From UBA4781 sp963674975 (GTDB lineage: Bacteria > Chloroflexota > Anaerolineae > Anaerolineales > Anaerolineaceae): a stretch of DNA of 64,000 nucleotides. The translations under genes and the position numbers were made by a program. Of the stretch, positions 44,801-53,008 are shown in pieces (position 1 is the first letter of the stretch; each line of letters starts with the position of its first letter). The notes under the pieces were generated by a model that saw only the letters and a list, made by a program, of their open reading frames with translations, was not told where the DNA came from and made no database searches. The DNA is taken from the NCBI GenBank assembly GCA_963674975.1, contig OY771913.1, forward strand, positions 2,418,001 to 2,482,000, read 5' to 3'.

Positions 44801-46258
44801 TCGGTGGTTGATTTTGCTCCACTGATCATTAGCAACTTCTTACCGGATGGAACGATCACTTTTGTAAATAAAGCATATTGTGATTTCTTTGAAAAAGAAA
44901 TTCCGACAGTCCTGGGGACGAATGTATTTTTGACCATTTCTAACCAGGATAGAGTATCAATGAAAAAAAACCTGGCTGCCTGTACAAAAGAATCCCCGGC
45001 TATTGTGATTGAGAATCGGGTAAATAAACAAGGGAAACTGCATTGGATACGCTGGACAGATTGTGCTTTCTTCGATGAGAATGGAAAGATTGCATATTAT
45101 CAATCATATGGACAGGATATCCATAATCAACGGCACATGGAGCAGTTACTGCAGGCGCTTAACCGTGCGGCTATTTCTATGGAAACCGCGCTCACTGTCC
45201 GTGATATTTTTGATGCTGTTGCGGAAGAATTAAAGAAACTTGATACCACCTGTATGTTTTTACCTATTGATGACGAGCAGGGAAGACTTTTTACGAAGTA
45301 TTTATATTACGATTCAAAACTGCTGAACAAAGCTGAACAGATTGTTGGATTGCAGCATGAGAAATACTCTTTCCCTATTGAAAAGGTGAAACCATACGAT
45401 GAAGCGATCCGAAATAAAAAAGTCATATTTATTAAAAATACAGAGCCACTTTTTGATCAAATTCTGCCATATTCTGCAAAAGTGTTTGCCAAACAAATTA
45501 TTCGCTTCTTGAATGCCTCCAGGAGTATCGCCGCACCATTAATCGTTGCGGGAAAGACGATTGGAATTTTTTCTGTACAATCTAATTTCCTTACAGAAAA
45601 TGATGTCCCAATCTTTACTGCTTTCAACGATCAATTGGCTGGTGCCTGGAAGCGGGTTGAATTACTGCAGGATTTGAAAAAGACTATCGATGGAACGATT
45701 CTGACGATCGCTGCTACTGTTGAAATGCGTGATCCATACACCGCCGGGCACCAAACCAGGGTCGCTAATCTGGCAGCTGCAATTGCACGGGAAATGAATC
45801 TTTCACAGACGCAGATCGAAAGTGTTCATATGGCTGGCATTATCCATGATCTGGGCAAGATCAATGTTCCGGCTGAAATTCTCAGTAAACCGGGAAAGAT
45901 TTCTGCCCTCGAGTTTGAAATTATTAAAACTCATCCTCAGATTGGGTATGATCTGTTGAGAAAAATCCAATTCCCTTGGCCGATCGCACAGATTGTTTTG
46001 CAGCATCATGAAAAGATGGATGGTTCAGGATATCCGCAGGGATTAAAAGGGGAAGAGATCATGATCGAAGCCAGGATTATTTGCGTGGCTGATATCGTTG
46101 AGGCGATGTCTTCTCATCGTCCTTACCGTCCTTCAATGGGTATTGATGCGGCACTGGCTCAGATCAAGAAGGATAGAGGAAAATTGCTTGATCCGCAGGT
46201 TGTAGATGTTTGCTTGAATTTATTTGCTAATGGCTATCAATTTGAGGATGAAAAATAA
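41804..46258 (+). CDS. multi-PAS/GAF sensor with C-terminal HD-GYP phosphodiesterase domain
   Basis: The 1484-residue protein has no obvious membrane helix. Domains in rough order are PAS (48-160), PAS-like (165-265), GAF (275-430), GAF (440-610), four PAS domains (620-740, 745-865, 870-985, 990-1110), GAF (1115-1285) and HD-GYP (1290-1480). The HD-GYP part has HDLGK and HHEKMDGSGYP, so it should hydrolyse cyclic di-GMP or a related nucleotide. The second GAF resembles phytochrome-related or redox GAFs (WIGYAEQNV, SWADTKFGQGPTGTAI) but has no clear chromophore cysteine. The start codon lacks a good ribosome site. The 253-bp upstream gap is AT-rich with no gene. Confidence 0.92.
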   Translation: MKKRNDRSKKSVGSEGEVAKIRQEKKNKIETQKPNSFNSGSDISDYDLFSHVKSGIAVYEAIEGGKDFILKDFNAAAEKIDHKSRKEIIGQKVTDIFPGIREMTLLKTFKRVWKTGIPENHPVALYKDNVLTGWRENYVYKLSTGEIVAVYNDLTEQKKAEIYEKWLASFPEINPLLVLEIDEELNIIYINPSVKKQFTDIETSSASHPFLTNIPNAINVLKKENKENTTVEIQVGDRWYSQIVCSVSTSKNFRIYAYDITEKRNAELIRKILFEIIQAAVMTQGLPEFFKLLRDSIAKGFYADNIYVFLYDEKKADYSVIYTSNVSESLYPILQMKKCLSEERFHAKRTSLLTKEQLKKLKRSANKNDPLPVSGICIPLKTPDQVMGVITLFDYEREDRFENSDLISFDLIAGQVAEIIQRKQTQDSLIKQNRMLRMLSATNQALIHINNEKELIESVCEIIVNEGAYRMAWIGYAEQNVGKRVTPVAQKGFEEGYLDSIKISWADTKFGQGPTGTAIRTNKISIARNIPDNPNYSPWRKAAIQRNYRSSIAIPLSINGKAIGAVNIYSNKIDSFNEEEIELLSEMAGDLSYGIEALRTKEAQAYAQKTLLESEEKFKFVFENSVIGKSLTSTSGEIHVNKAFCDMLGYSPAELQNKRWQDITHPDDIEKTQKEMDSLLTGKEKSVRFIKRYIKKDGSFIWTDILTSLRWDEDHKPMYFITAIVDITSRITMEQELKQSNDFQQSLFETTSMATSILEKDMTISRINHAYEQLTGYSKEEVEGKKKWIELVHPDYLEMMMDYHNRRRTDPTNIPKHYEFRLVTKNNDYKDIFLTVDLIPGMQKSVASFLDITERKKSEKALREANTIINRSPAVAFLWKNEPDWPVEFVSENVDRLFGYTAEDFVEGKVSYIKCIHKEDLSRVVEEVSKNSNIAGLSSFAHEPYRIITRGSGFRWVQDITFIRRNNEGKITHYEGIVFDITEKIEIAEKLQISQNNYRSVVDFAPLIISNFLPDGTITFVNKAYCDFFEKEIPTVLGTNVFLTISNQDRVSMKKNLAACTKESPAIVIENRVNKQGKLHWIRWTDCAFFDENGKIAYYQSYGQDIHNQRHMEQLLQALNRAAISMETALTVRDIFDAVAEELKKLDTTCMFLPIDDEQGRLFTKYLYYDSKLLNKAEQIVGLQHEKYSFPIEKVKPYDEAIRNKKVIFIKNTEPLFDQILPYSAKVFAKQIIRFLNASRSIAAPLIVAGKTIGIFSVQSNFLTENDVPIFTAFNDQLAGAWKRVELLQDLKKTIDGTILTIAATVEMRDPYTAGHQTRVANLAAAIAREMNLSQTQIESVHMAGIIHDLGKINVPAEILSKPGKISALEFEIIKTHPQIGYDLLRKIQFPWPIAQIVLQHHEKMDGSGYPQGLKGEEIMIEARIICVADIVEAMSSHRPYRPSMGIDAALAQIKKDRGKLLDPQVVDVCLNLFANGYQFEDEK

Positions 46259-46280
46259 GCGATCTGAATGATTAATATTT

Positions 46281-46757
46281 TTAGAGATCGTTTTCTTTAA
46301 AATGATCGTGAATATATTCCTTTAGCAGCTTGCTTACTTTAGCGATCTCTTCATTAGAACCATGTGGAGCTTGCGGCCATTCATCCACTTTTGAACCCCA
46401 AAATTCTCTTGGAGCATTGGGATATCTACCGATCACATGTTCATGGAAATGGGGAACCCCATCACCAATGACAAAAGAATATACATGTACCATTCCCAGC
46501 GTATCCATAAGCGCCCGGGAAATCCTTTGTCTGTAAATTCCAAGCATCTTTGTCTCATCCGGAGTTAACTGCGCTAAGTCCGCGACATGTCTTTTTGTTT
46601 CAATAAAAATATGTCCCAGATAATGTTCTTTTTCATCCTTATATAGCAATGCATGCGAGATGAAGATCCAATCATTTTCGAAGATCGGACCTCCAGGAAT
46701 GGGGATGATCCCCTGGTGTTTTTGGCAGATTATGCAGTCATTCTCTGGGATTAACAT
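46281..46757 (-). CDS. HIT-family nucleotide hydrolase/transferase
   Basis: The 158-residue protein carries the histidine triad as VPHFHEHVIGRYP (about 105-117), in which the middle histidine attacks the alpha-phosphate of a nucleotide. The N-terminus has CIICQKH, a possible zinc pair. HIT proteins cut or transfer nucleotide conjugates such as Ap4A or aminoacyl-AMP. The exact substrate is not given by sequence. It converges on the HD-GYP gene and is divergent from the flavodoxin gene. Confidence 0.9.
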   Translation of the reverse strand: MLIPENDCIICQKHQGIIPIPGGPIFENDWIFISHALLYKDEKEHYLGHIFIETKRHVADLAQLTPDETKMLGIYRQRISRALMDTLGMVHVYSFVIGDGVPHFHEHVIGRYPNAPREFWGSKVDEWPQAPHGSNEEIAKVSKLLKEYIHDHFKENDL

Positions 46758-46851
46758 CGTTTTAATAATTATATATGAGCTTGATTGGCATCAAAAACCG
46801 GTATATCCTATTTATACATTGCGGGTTGAAATTATTTTAGGAGGAATGATC

Positions 46852-47325
46852 ATGAAAGCACTTGTTATCTACGATTCGGTTTTTGGAAATACGGAAAAAA
46901 TTGCACAGGCAATTGGCAATGCTGTGGGTGCAAAGAAAGACGTAATGGTTAAGCGGGTGATAGATGTAAACGAAAAAGACCTGGAAGGGCTGGATTTGCT
47001 GGTGATTGGTTCCCCTACGCGTGGATTTCGCCCAATAGAATCGATAAGCAAATTTCTAAAATCTTTACCTGCAGGCTCCCTTCAGAGGTTAAAAGCGGCA
47101 GCTTTTGATACCCGCATCCCGCTGGAGAGTATTCACTCGAAAATATTCCGGTTTATAGTAAAAACAGGTGGTTACGCCGCACCGCTTATCGCCAAGGAAT
47201 TGGGGAGAAAAGGTTCTACTGTAATTGCTGAACCCGAAGGTTTCTTCGTCGAGGAATCGGAAGGTCCGTTGGTTAACGGTGAATTGGAGCGAGCCGCGAA
47301 ATGGGGAAAACAATTAAGCAGATAA
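46852..47325 (+). CDS. flavodoxin-fold FMN protein
   Basis: The 157-residue protein begins MKALVIYDSVFGNTEKIAQA. The FMN-phosphate loop is YDSVFGNTEKI, and GSPTRGF (about 55-61) matches the second FMN-binding loop. Its size fits a single-domain flavodoxin that carries one or two electrons. The start at 46852 is chosen for GGAGG 7 nt upstream. The frame is open further but nothing upstream resembles the fold. No obvious redox partner lies next to it. Confidence 0.88.
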   Translation: MKALVIYDSVFGNTEKIAQAIGNAVGAKKDVMVKRVIDVNEKDLEGLDLLVIGSPTRGFRPIESISKFLKSLPAGSLQRLKAAAFDTRIPLESIHSKIFRFIVKTGGYAAPLIAKELGRKGSTVIAEPEGFFVEESEGPLVNGELERAAKWGKQLSR

Positions 47326-47415
47326 GACTCGTTTGAATCCTTTCGCCGCTGGTTTCTACACATACTGCTAATTTATCAAGATCAGGGGATTTGTCTTTTG
47401 GATAGTTTCCGATAG

Positions 47416-47453
47416 TTTTTTCAATTAAGATACATGAAACCGAATTGAAAAAA
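47416..47453 (+). other. inverted repeat in the leader of the DUF4173 gene
   Basis: Perfect 11-base arms TTTTTTCAATT and AATTGAAAAAA are separated by 16 nt. The right arm ends at the AAAGGA ribosome site, whose start codon is 47465, so pairing could limit access to it. It is not a terminator for the plus strand, since the T-run comes first. Confidence 0.45.
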
Positions 47454-47464
47454 GGAATTCGAAA

Positions 47465-49030
47465 ATGAAACGATATTTACCCTATACGGCTTTCTGTGCT
47501 GGACTGGTATTCGACTTTCTGTTTTTTGGAAAGATCCCCGGTATTTCTTTCACGATTTTTATTGTGTTCTGCCTGATCCTTGGATTCTGGCTGCTCCACC
47601 GGCAGCAAGTCCGACCATCACGGAACAGCTTCATCCTTTTATTCCTGATCCTGTTCTTTTCTATCATGACTTTTTTACGAAAGGATCCTTTCACTGCGTT
47701 CATGAATTATGTGCTTGCCTTATTTTTTGTAGCAGTTCTGGGAATGACATTTGAAGGCGGGATGTGGAAATCATTCAATTTACCTGATTATCTCCTGAAC
47801 TTTTTTCAGTTGATTGCCAGTTTGTTTGTCCATCCGAAAGAGCCGGGTGGACCGGCAGATTCTCAGCCGGCAGCGGGAAAAAAGGCAGAGAAGAAAGCCT
47901 TCCCCCTTTCTGTATTGCGGGGCATCCTTCTGGCGATCCCTGTGCTTATTCTTTTTACAATCTTGCTTTCATCTGCTGATTTAGTCTTTGCTCAAAACCT
48001 GGATAAGCTGTTTGGAGCTCTCCAGTTTACGAATATAAAAGAATACCTTTTTCGTGGTTTTCGTGTGTTCTTGATCGCTTATCTCTTTGCAGGCCTGATA
48101 AAGCATGCAGCGTTTCGCAGTAAACAAGAAAAAGTTTATGGGAATGAAAAGCCGCAACGCAAATCAATTCTGGGTTTTACAGAATCCACCATCATTCTGG
48201 GAAGCGTGCTTCTTTTATTTGGTATTTTTATCGCGATCCAATTCCGGTATTTATTCTTTGGCGAGAGTAATATTACCTTCACCGGCTTTACCTATTCCGA
48301 ATATGCCCGCCGCGGTTTTGGAGAGCTAGTTGCAGTGGCTGTTCTCAGTCTGCTGCTGATGCAGGGATTATCTCTGGCTGTGAAACCCGAATTAAAGCAG
48401 CAAGGGGTTTTCAATGGGCTGTTGGTCGGATTAGTGTGTGAGGTTCTGATCATGCTGGTGTCTGCTTATCAGCGGCTTCTTTTATATGAAGCAGCATACG
48501 GCTTTTCACAGTTGAGAACCTATGCTCATGTCTTCATGCTCTGGTTGGGGATCCTGATTGTTGCGGTCTTGATATTCGAAATAAGAAAACAGCCGCGGTT
48601 TTTTGCTAGTTTAGTTTTAATCGTGCTGGTAGGATTTACTGTATCTCTAAATCTTATGAATGTGGATGGCTTTATCGTCCGTCAAAATATCAAGAGAGCT
48701 GCAGAAGGAGAGCAATTGGATGTTTCCTATCTGGCAGGTCTTTCTGCTGACAGCGTACCGGTGCTGGTAGATGCCTATTCAGCGTATGATATTTCCCCTA
48801 CCTTACAGGAGAAAATAGGTGCCGCACTGGTATGTTATTCCAGTCTGAATGAAGGCAAGGAAACACAATGGCAGTCTTTCCACTTTTCTGATTGGCGTGC
48901 GGAACGTGCTCTCCGATCAATTCAAAATGAGTTGAGATCCTACACGGTTTTGGAGAATAATGGATTAACGATGATTATCAGCCCCAGTGGAACTGATTTT
49001 AGCTGTTACGATACAATCTGGATGGATTGA
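47465..49030 (+). CDS. DUF4173-family integral membrane protein
   Basis: The 521-residue protein has about twelve hydrophobic helices and a C-terminal soluble domain of roughly 100 residues. The stretch FRYLFFGESNITFTGFTYSE followed directly by YARRGFGEL (about 258-286) is the hallmark of the DUF4173/DUF4153-like family. The C-terminal part includes DVSYLAGLSADSVPVL. Function is unknown in the family, and membrane transport or surface modification has been supposed. AAAGGA lies before the ATG. It is transcribed towards comM, whose stop lies 10 bp away, with no clear terminator between. Confidence 0.85.
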   Translation: MKRYLPYTAFCAGLVFDFLFFGKIPGISFTIFIVFCLILGFWLLHRQQVRPSRNSFILLFLILFFSIMTFLRKDPFTAFMNYVLALFFVAVLGMTFEGGMWKSFNLPDYLLNFFQLIASLFVHPKEPGGPADSQPAAGKKAEKKAFPLSVLRGILLAIPVLILFTILLSSADLVFAQNLDKLFGALQFTNIKEYLFRGFRVFLIAYLFAGLIKHAAFRSKQEKVYGNEKPQRKSILGFTESTIILGSVLLLFGIFIAIQFRYLFFGESNITFTGFTYSEYARRGFGELVAVAVLSLLLMQGLSLAVKPELKQQGVFNGLLVGLVCEVLIMLVSAYQRLLLYEAAYGFSQLRTYAHVFMLWLGILIVAVLIFEIRKQPRFFASLVLIVLVGFTVSLNLMNVDGFIVRQNIKRAAEGEQLDVSYLAGLSADSVPVLVDAYSAYDISPTLQEKIGAALVCYSSLNEGKETQWQSFHFSDWRAERALRSIQNELRSYTVLENNGLTMIISPSGTDFSCYDTIWMD

Positions 49031-49040
49031 TAGATAAGCT

Positions 49041-50579
49041 TTACATCATTAACATCTGCGGTCGATACTGCAGCGCTTCTGCCAGGTGTACGCTGGTGAT
49101 CTTTTCTTCACCAGCCAGATCGGCGATGGTGCGTGCCAGTTTGAGTATGCGGTAGTAAGCGCGCGCAGTAAGCTGCATTTGATGCATGGCGGATTCCATT
49201 AACTTTTGTCCATCCTCATCAAGGGCGCAATATTTTCGGATATCAGCGTTTTTCATATCTGAATTGGAAAAGAGGGTTTTCTGTCTATCGCTTTCAGAAT
49301 GTTGAAAACGTTCCTGCTGAAGAGCACGTGCATTCTCTACCCGTTCGCGAATAACAGAGGAGGCTTCTCCCATACGCATCTCGCTCAGCTTTTGATATTC
49401 CACTCGCGGCACCTGAATATGGATATCAATGCGGTCAAGCAGTGGTCCTGAAATGCGTTTTTGATATTTCATGATGCTGGATGGGGAGCAGGTGCAGGGT
49501 TTACTGGCATCCCCATAATAACCGCAAGGGCAGGGATTCATGGCAGCCACCAGCTGAAAATTGGCTGGGAAGGTGAGCGAGCCGCGCGCCCGACTGATGG
49601 TGACTATCTTATCCTCCAGCGGCTGGCGCAGAACTTCCAGCACTTGCTTGCTGAATTCGGGGAGTTCATCCAGAAAGAGCACACCACGGTGTGCCAGAGA
49701 TATCTCACCGGGGTGCGGCCAATTGCCGCCTCCAACCAGACCGGCATGAGAAATGGTGTGATGCGGCGCACGGAAAGGACGGGTCTGGATGAGCGGTATC
49801 TCTTTAGGCAGCAGATCGGCAACGGAATAGATGCGCGTTACGTCCAATGATTCCTGGATGGTCATGGAGGGTAGAATAGAAGGAAGGGCGCGTGCCATCA
49901 AGGTTTTCCCCGCTCCGGGCGGACCGATCATAAGAATGTTGTGACCCCCAGCCGCGGCGATCTCCAGCGCACGCTTTACATGTTCCTGCCCTTTGATCTC
50001 CTGGAAATCTGTCAGCTGCCAGGCAGGGAGAGAGTCGTTTTCTGAGGTTTTTTTTATTTCGATTTTTGTTGTACCGTTCAGAGCCTCACAGATCTTTTCC
50101 AGATTATGAATCGGGATCACTTCCAGATCAGGGATCAGCGCTGCTTCTGGGGCATCTGCTTCGGGCACCAGAACACGATGAAAGCCCTTTTCTGCAGCCA
50201 GAGCTGCCATGGGCAGCACTCCGCGCACATGCCTTACCGAACCATCCAGAGATAACTCTCCTACTACGAGAATATTCTGCAGCAGGTCAATGGGAATTTG
50301 CTCTGAAGCAGCCAAAATACCCAGTGCAATGGGAAGGTCATAGGAAGGTCCTTCTTTTCGTACAGACGCGGGTGCCAAATTGACACGCACATGTTTTCGG
50401 GGAAAAAGTAGTCCGGAATTCTTGATGGCAGATTGCACGCGTTCACGGCTCTCTTGAACAGCAGTATCGGGCAGCCCTACGATGATTACCCCCGGTAATC
50501 CATTTGCCAGGTCTACCTCGACTTCAACGATGACTCCATCCAATCCCAGGACGGCACAAGAAAAGATGCGTGCCAGCAT
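49041..50579 (-). CDS. comM: ComM/YifB-type Mg-chelatase-like AAA+ ATPase
   Basis: The 512-residue protein has an N-terminal Lon-protease-like domain (LDGVIVEVEVDLANGLPGVI), a central AAA+ domain with Walker A GPPGAGKTLMARALP (about 220) and Walker B region FLDELPEF, and a C-terminal Mg-chelatase domain. A short cysteine cluster, NPCPCGYYGD then CTC, is typical of this family. ComM is a ring helicase that extends branch migration during natural transformation. The gene is alone here, with no dprA or other competence gene nearby. Confidence 0.93.
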   Translation of the reverse strand: MLARIFSCAVLGLDGVIVEVEVDLANGLPGVIIVGLPDTAVQESRERVQSAIKNSGLLFPRKHVRVNLAPASVRKEGPSYDLPIALGILAASEQIPIDLLQNILVVGELSLDGSVRHVRGVLPMAALAAEKGFHRVLVPEADAPEAALIPDLEVIPIHNLEKICEALNGTTKIEIKKTSENDSLPAWQLTDFQEIKGQEHVKRALEIAAAGGHNILMIGPPGAGKTLMARALPSILPSMTIQESLDVTRIYSVADLLPKEIPLIQTRPFRAPHHTISHAGLVGGGNWPHPGEISLAHRGVLFLDELPEFSKQVLEVLRQPLEDKIVTISRARGSLTFPANFQLVAAMNPCPCGYYGDASKPCTCSPSSIMKYQKRISGPLLDRIDIHIQVPRVEYQKLSEMRMGEASSVIRERVENARALQQERFQHSESDRQKTLFSNSDMKNADIRKYCALDEDGQKLMESAMHQMQLTARAYYRILKLARTIADLAGEEKITSVHLAEALQYRPQMLMM

Positions 50580-50794
50580 GGGGTTAAGTGTAATGGATTT
50601 TCGAATGAAAAGCTAATAATAAAAAGAATTCAATAGAACGTATCAGAATTCTATAATTGCTCATTTTAAGGAAAAGGATTGAATTAGCTAAATAAAAAGG
50701 AAATTTTTTATATAAATTGTTAGCTTGTTAAGATTATATGGAAAAATGAATAAAAACTCTATATACTAAAAAGTGATGATAAAAAAGAGGTTTG

Positions 50795-52831
50795 ATGGAT
50801 ATCCATGATTTTCTTGATAATGCTGCTCTACTTTTAGCACTGAGTATCAGTCAGAGTTTTATTCAACATCATTGGATTCGCAATTCAACATGGGAAAAAG
50901 TGGTTCGCGGTTTGTTGTATGGGGGAATAGCAATAGGTTGCATGCTTACACCTGTAAATTTTTCTGAGGGGATCATCTTTGATGGTCGTTCTGTAACTTT
51001 GTGTATTGGCGGTCTGTTTGGTGGTCCCATTGTGGGTGTCATTGCAGGTGTTCTTGCAACGGCTTATCGTATTTACCTTGGGGGTACAGGGATGCTTACG
51101 GGTGTTGGCGGGATAATTATCACAACAGTTGCAGGTCTTACCTATCGCTCGTTGATAAAAGGAAAAGTCCAGGATCTAAATTTCTTGAAGCTTCTCATTT
51201 TCGGTTTCATTTCACATGTGATTATGATGTTATGGTTCATAACTTTGCCGTACGATGTCTTTCTACTTGTGATTCAAACGATCACCGTACCATATATTAG
51301 TCTTTACTCATTGATGACTGCAATTGTGGGAAGTGTTATCGTTGATCAAGAGAAACGTATCCTGGCTGAAGAGAATTCGCGGGTTAACGAACAAAAATAT
51401 CGAACTTTGATCGAAACAGCGCCGGATTTTATTCTAACAATTGATCGCCAGGGTTTTATACAATTTATTAATCAAATTCCACCTTTTTTTAATGAAGAAG
51501 AGGTTATTTCTGCAAGTATTTACAAATTCCCCGAAGTTTCTTACAGAAAAAAAATTAAAAAGATCATTGATCAGGTCTTTTTAACTCACAAGAAAAATTA
51601 TTATGACTTTTCAGTTATCCGCCCGGATGGGACAAAGGTTTGGTACACTACCAGCATTGCATATTTGGAGGACAATGAGAAAAAAGAACTTGCGATAATT
51701 ATTGCCAAAGATATAACCCAGCAAAAGAATGACTTCGATGTCATTCAAAAGAGAAACCAAGAGATCAGAATTCTATATGAAATTAATCAATCCATTCGTA
51801 ATAGTTTGGATTTGGAAGAAATCTATGATGCTTTTTCTGAAGGAATTAATAAGATCATTCCATGCAATGGGGTAACTATCTATTCTTATTCTATTGAGGA
51901 TAAAAAACTTCAGTATGAATATAGTCGTTGGGAGTGTAAAAAGAAAAAAGCAAAAAAGAATCCTGAAGTCCCCTTGAGTGAAAATGAGTTAGAACAAATT
52001 ATTAAGGTAATTCAAACCGGAACTCCTTTACCGATCACTGAAGCTTTCAATCCACCTCGTGATTTTATGGATCCTCAAAAGAAGGGATCTGGGTTCTTAA
52101 TTCCGATCATTTATGAATCTGTTGTTGTGGGGATCATTGAAATCTTCAATATAATTCCTGATAGCAATGCTGATACAGAACTACATATTTTTCAGGCAAT
52201 AGTAGCTCAAATCGCTATCGCTAGTAATAATGCAAAATTATATAGGGAGCTGCAATTATCCAATAAGGACATACAGCTTGCTTATGATAAAACACTGGAA
52301 GGTTGGGGGAAAGCACTGCAAATGCGTGAAAAGGAGACAGCCGATCACACTCATCGGGTAGCGGAACTGACCATGAAATTGGCAGATGCAATGGGAATAC
52401 CCGAGGAAAAAAAGGTCCATATATGGCGGGGAGCTTTACTGCATGATGTTGGGAAACTGGTTATTCCTGATAAGATACTTCTTAAACCAGGACCACTGGA
52501 TGATAAGGAGTGGGAAATCATGCGTAAACATCCGGTCTATGCGTATGAATGGTTGAATCCCATCGAATATTTACTGCCCGCATTGGATATTCCTTACTGT
52601 CATCATGAATGGTGGGATGGTTCAGGATATCCGCGAGGCATTGCGGGCGACGAGATTCCATTAGCTGCGCGTATGTTTGCTGTGGTTGATGTGTACGATG
52701 CCCTTACATCCAATCGTCCCTATCGGAAAGCCTGGTCTCACAAGAAAACAATTCAATATATTAAACAGCAATCTGGTACGCATTTTGATCCCAATATTGT
52801 AGAGGTCTTTATGAAATTATTTTCTAATTAA
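50795..52831 (+). CDS. membrane sensor with 5TMR-LYT, PAS, GAF and HD-GYP domains
   Basis: The 678-residue protein starts with about five to six membrane helices (1-180) of the LytS/YhcK (5TMR-LYT) type, with TLCIGGLFGGPIVGVIAGVL and RIYLGGTGMLTGVGGIIIT. A PAS domain follows (about 200-310), then GAF (325-485) and HD-GYP (500-675) with HDVGK and HHEWWDGSGYP. It should lower cyclic di-GMP in response to an envelope or cytoplasmic signal. The ATG at 50795 is chosen behind AGAGG. The 215-bp gap upstream is AT-rich with no gene. Confidence 0.92.
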   Translation: MDIHDFLDNAALLLALSISQSFIQHHWIRNSTWEKVVRGLLYGGIAIGCMLTPVNFSEGIIFDGRSVTLCIGGLFGGPIVGVIAGVLATAYRIYLGGTGMLTGVGGIIITTVAGLTYRSLIKGKVQDLNFLKLLIFGFISHVIMMLWFITLPYDVFLLVIQTITVPYISLYSLMTAIVGSVIVDQEKRILAEENSRVNEQKYRTLIETAPDFILTIDRQGFIQFINQIPPFFNEEEVISASIYKFPEVSYRKKIKKIIDQVFLTHKKNYYDFSVIRPDGTKVWYTTSIAYLEDNEKKELAIIIAKDITQQKNDFDVIQKRNQEIRILYEINQSIRNSLDLEEIYDAFSEGINKIIPCNGVTIYSYSIEDKKLQYEYSRWECKKKKAKKNPEVPLSENELEQIIKVIQTGTPLPITEAFNPPRDFMDPQKKGSGFLIPIIYESVVVGIIEIFNIIPDSNADTELHIFQAIVAQIAIASNNAKLYRELQLSNKDIQLAYDKTLEGWGKALQMREKETADHTHRVAELTMKLADAMGIPEEKKVHIWRGALLHDVGKLVIPDKILLKPGPLDDKEWEIMRKHPVYAYEWLNPIEYLLPALDIPYCHHEWWDGSGYPRGIAGDEIPLAARMFAVVDVYDALTSNRPYRKAWSHKKTIQYIKQQSGTHFDPNIVEVFMKLFSN

Positions 52832-52882
52832 ATTTACTTTTGTTTGAATAAAAGCAAGAATGTACCAAAAACGATACATTTC

Positions 52883-52910
52883 TTGATTTTTAAATCACTA
52901 TCTGTATAAT
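52883..52910 (+). promoter_or_regulatory. sigma-70-type promoter of the TPR-like/solute-binding operon
   Basis: TTGATT (52883-52888) and TATAAT (52905-52910) are separated by 16 bp, giving an expected start near 52917 and a leader of about 90 nt. Confidence 0.65.
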
Positions 52911-52916
52911 GTTTGT

Positions 52917-52962
52917 AAACAGCGCAGTAGTTTCTGTTTGCATGAAGGGTCCGCTGTTTTTT
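52917..52962 (+). terminator. candidate attenuator in the leader before 53009
   Basis: AAACAGCG (52917-52924) pairs with CGCTGTTT (52952-52959), followed by TTTAATT, a terminator-like stem with a 27-nt loop. The same AAACAG can instead pair with CTGTTT at 52934-52939, so two exclusive folds are possible. The element lies between a good promoter and the ribosome site GGAGGG of the next gene. Evidence is base pairing only. Confidence 0.45.
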
Positions 52963-53008
52963 AATTAAACTATTGAGTCAATAGTAAATACAATTTTCTG
53001 GAGGGAAG

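Noticed and set aside
46260..46295. CGATCT/AGATCG stem at the convergent end of the HD-GYP and HIT genes
   Set aside because: Only 6 bp with a 19-nt loop, so too weak to call a terminator.
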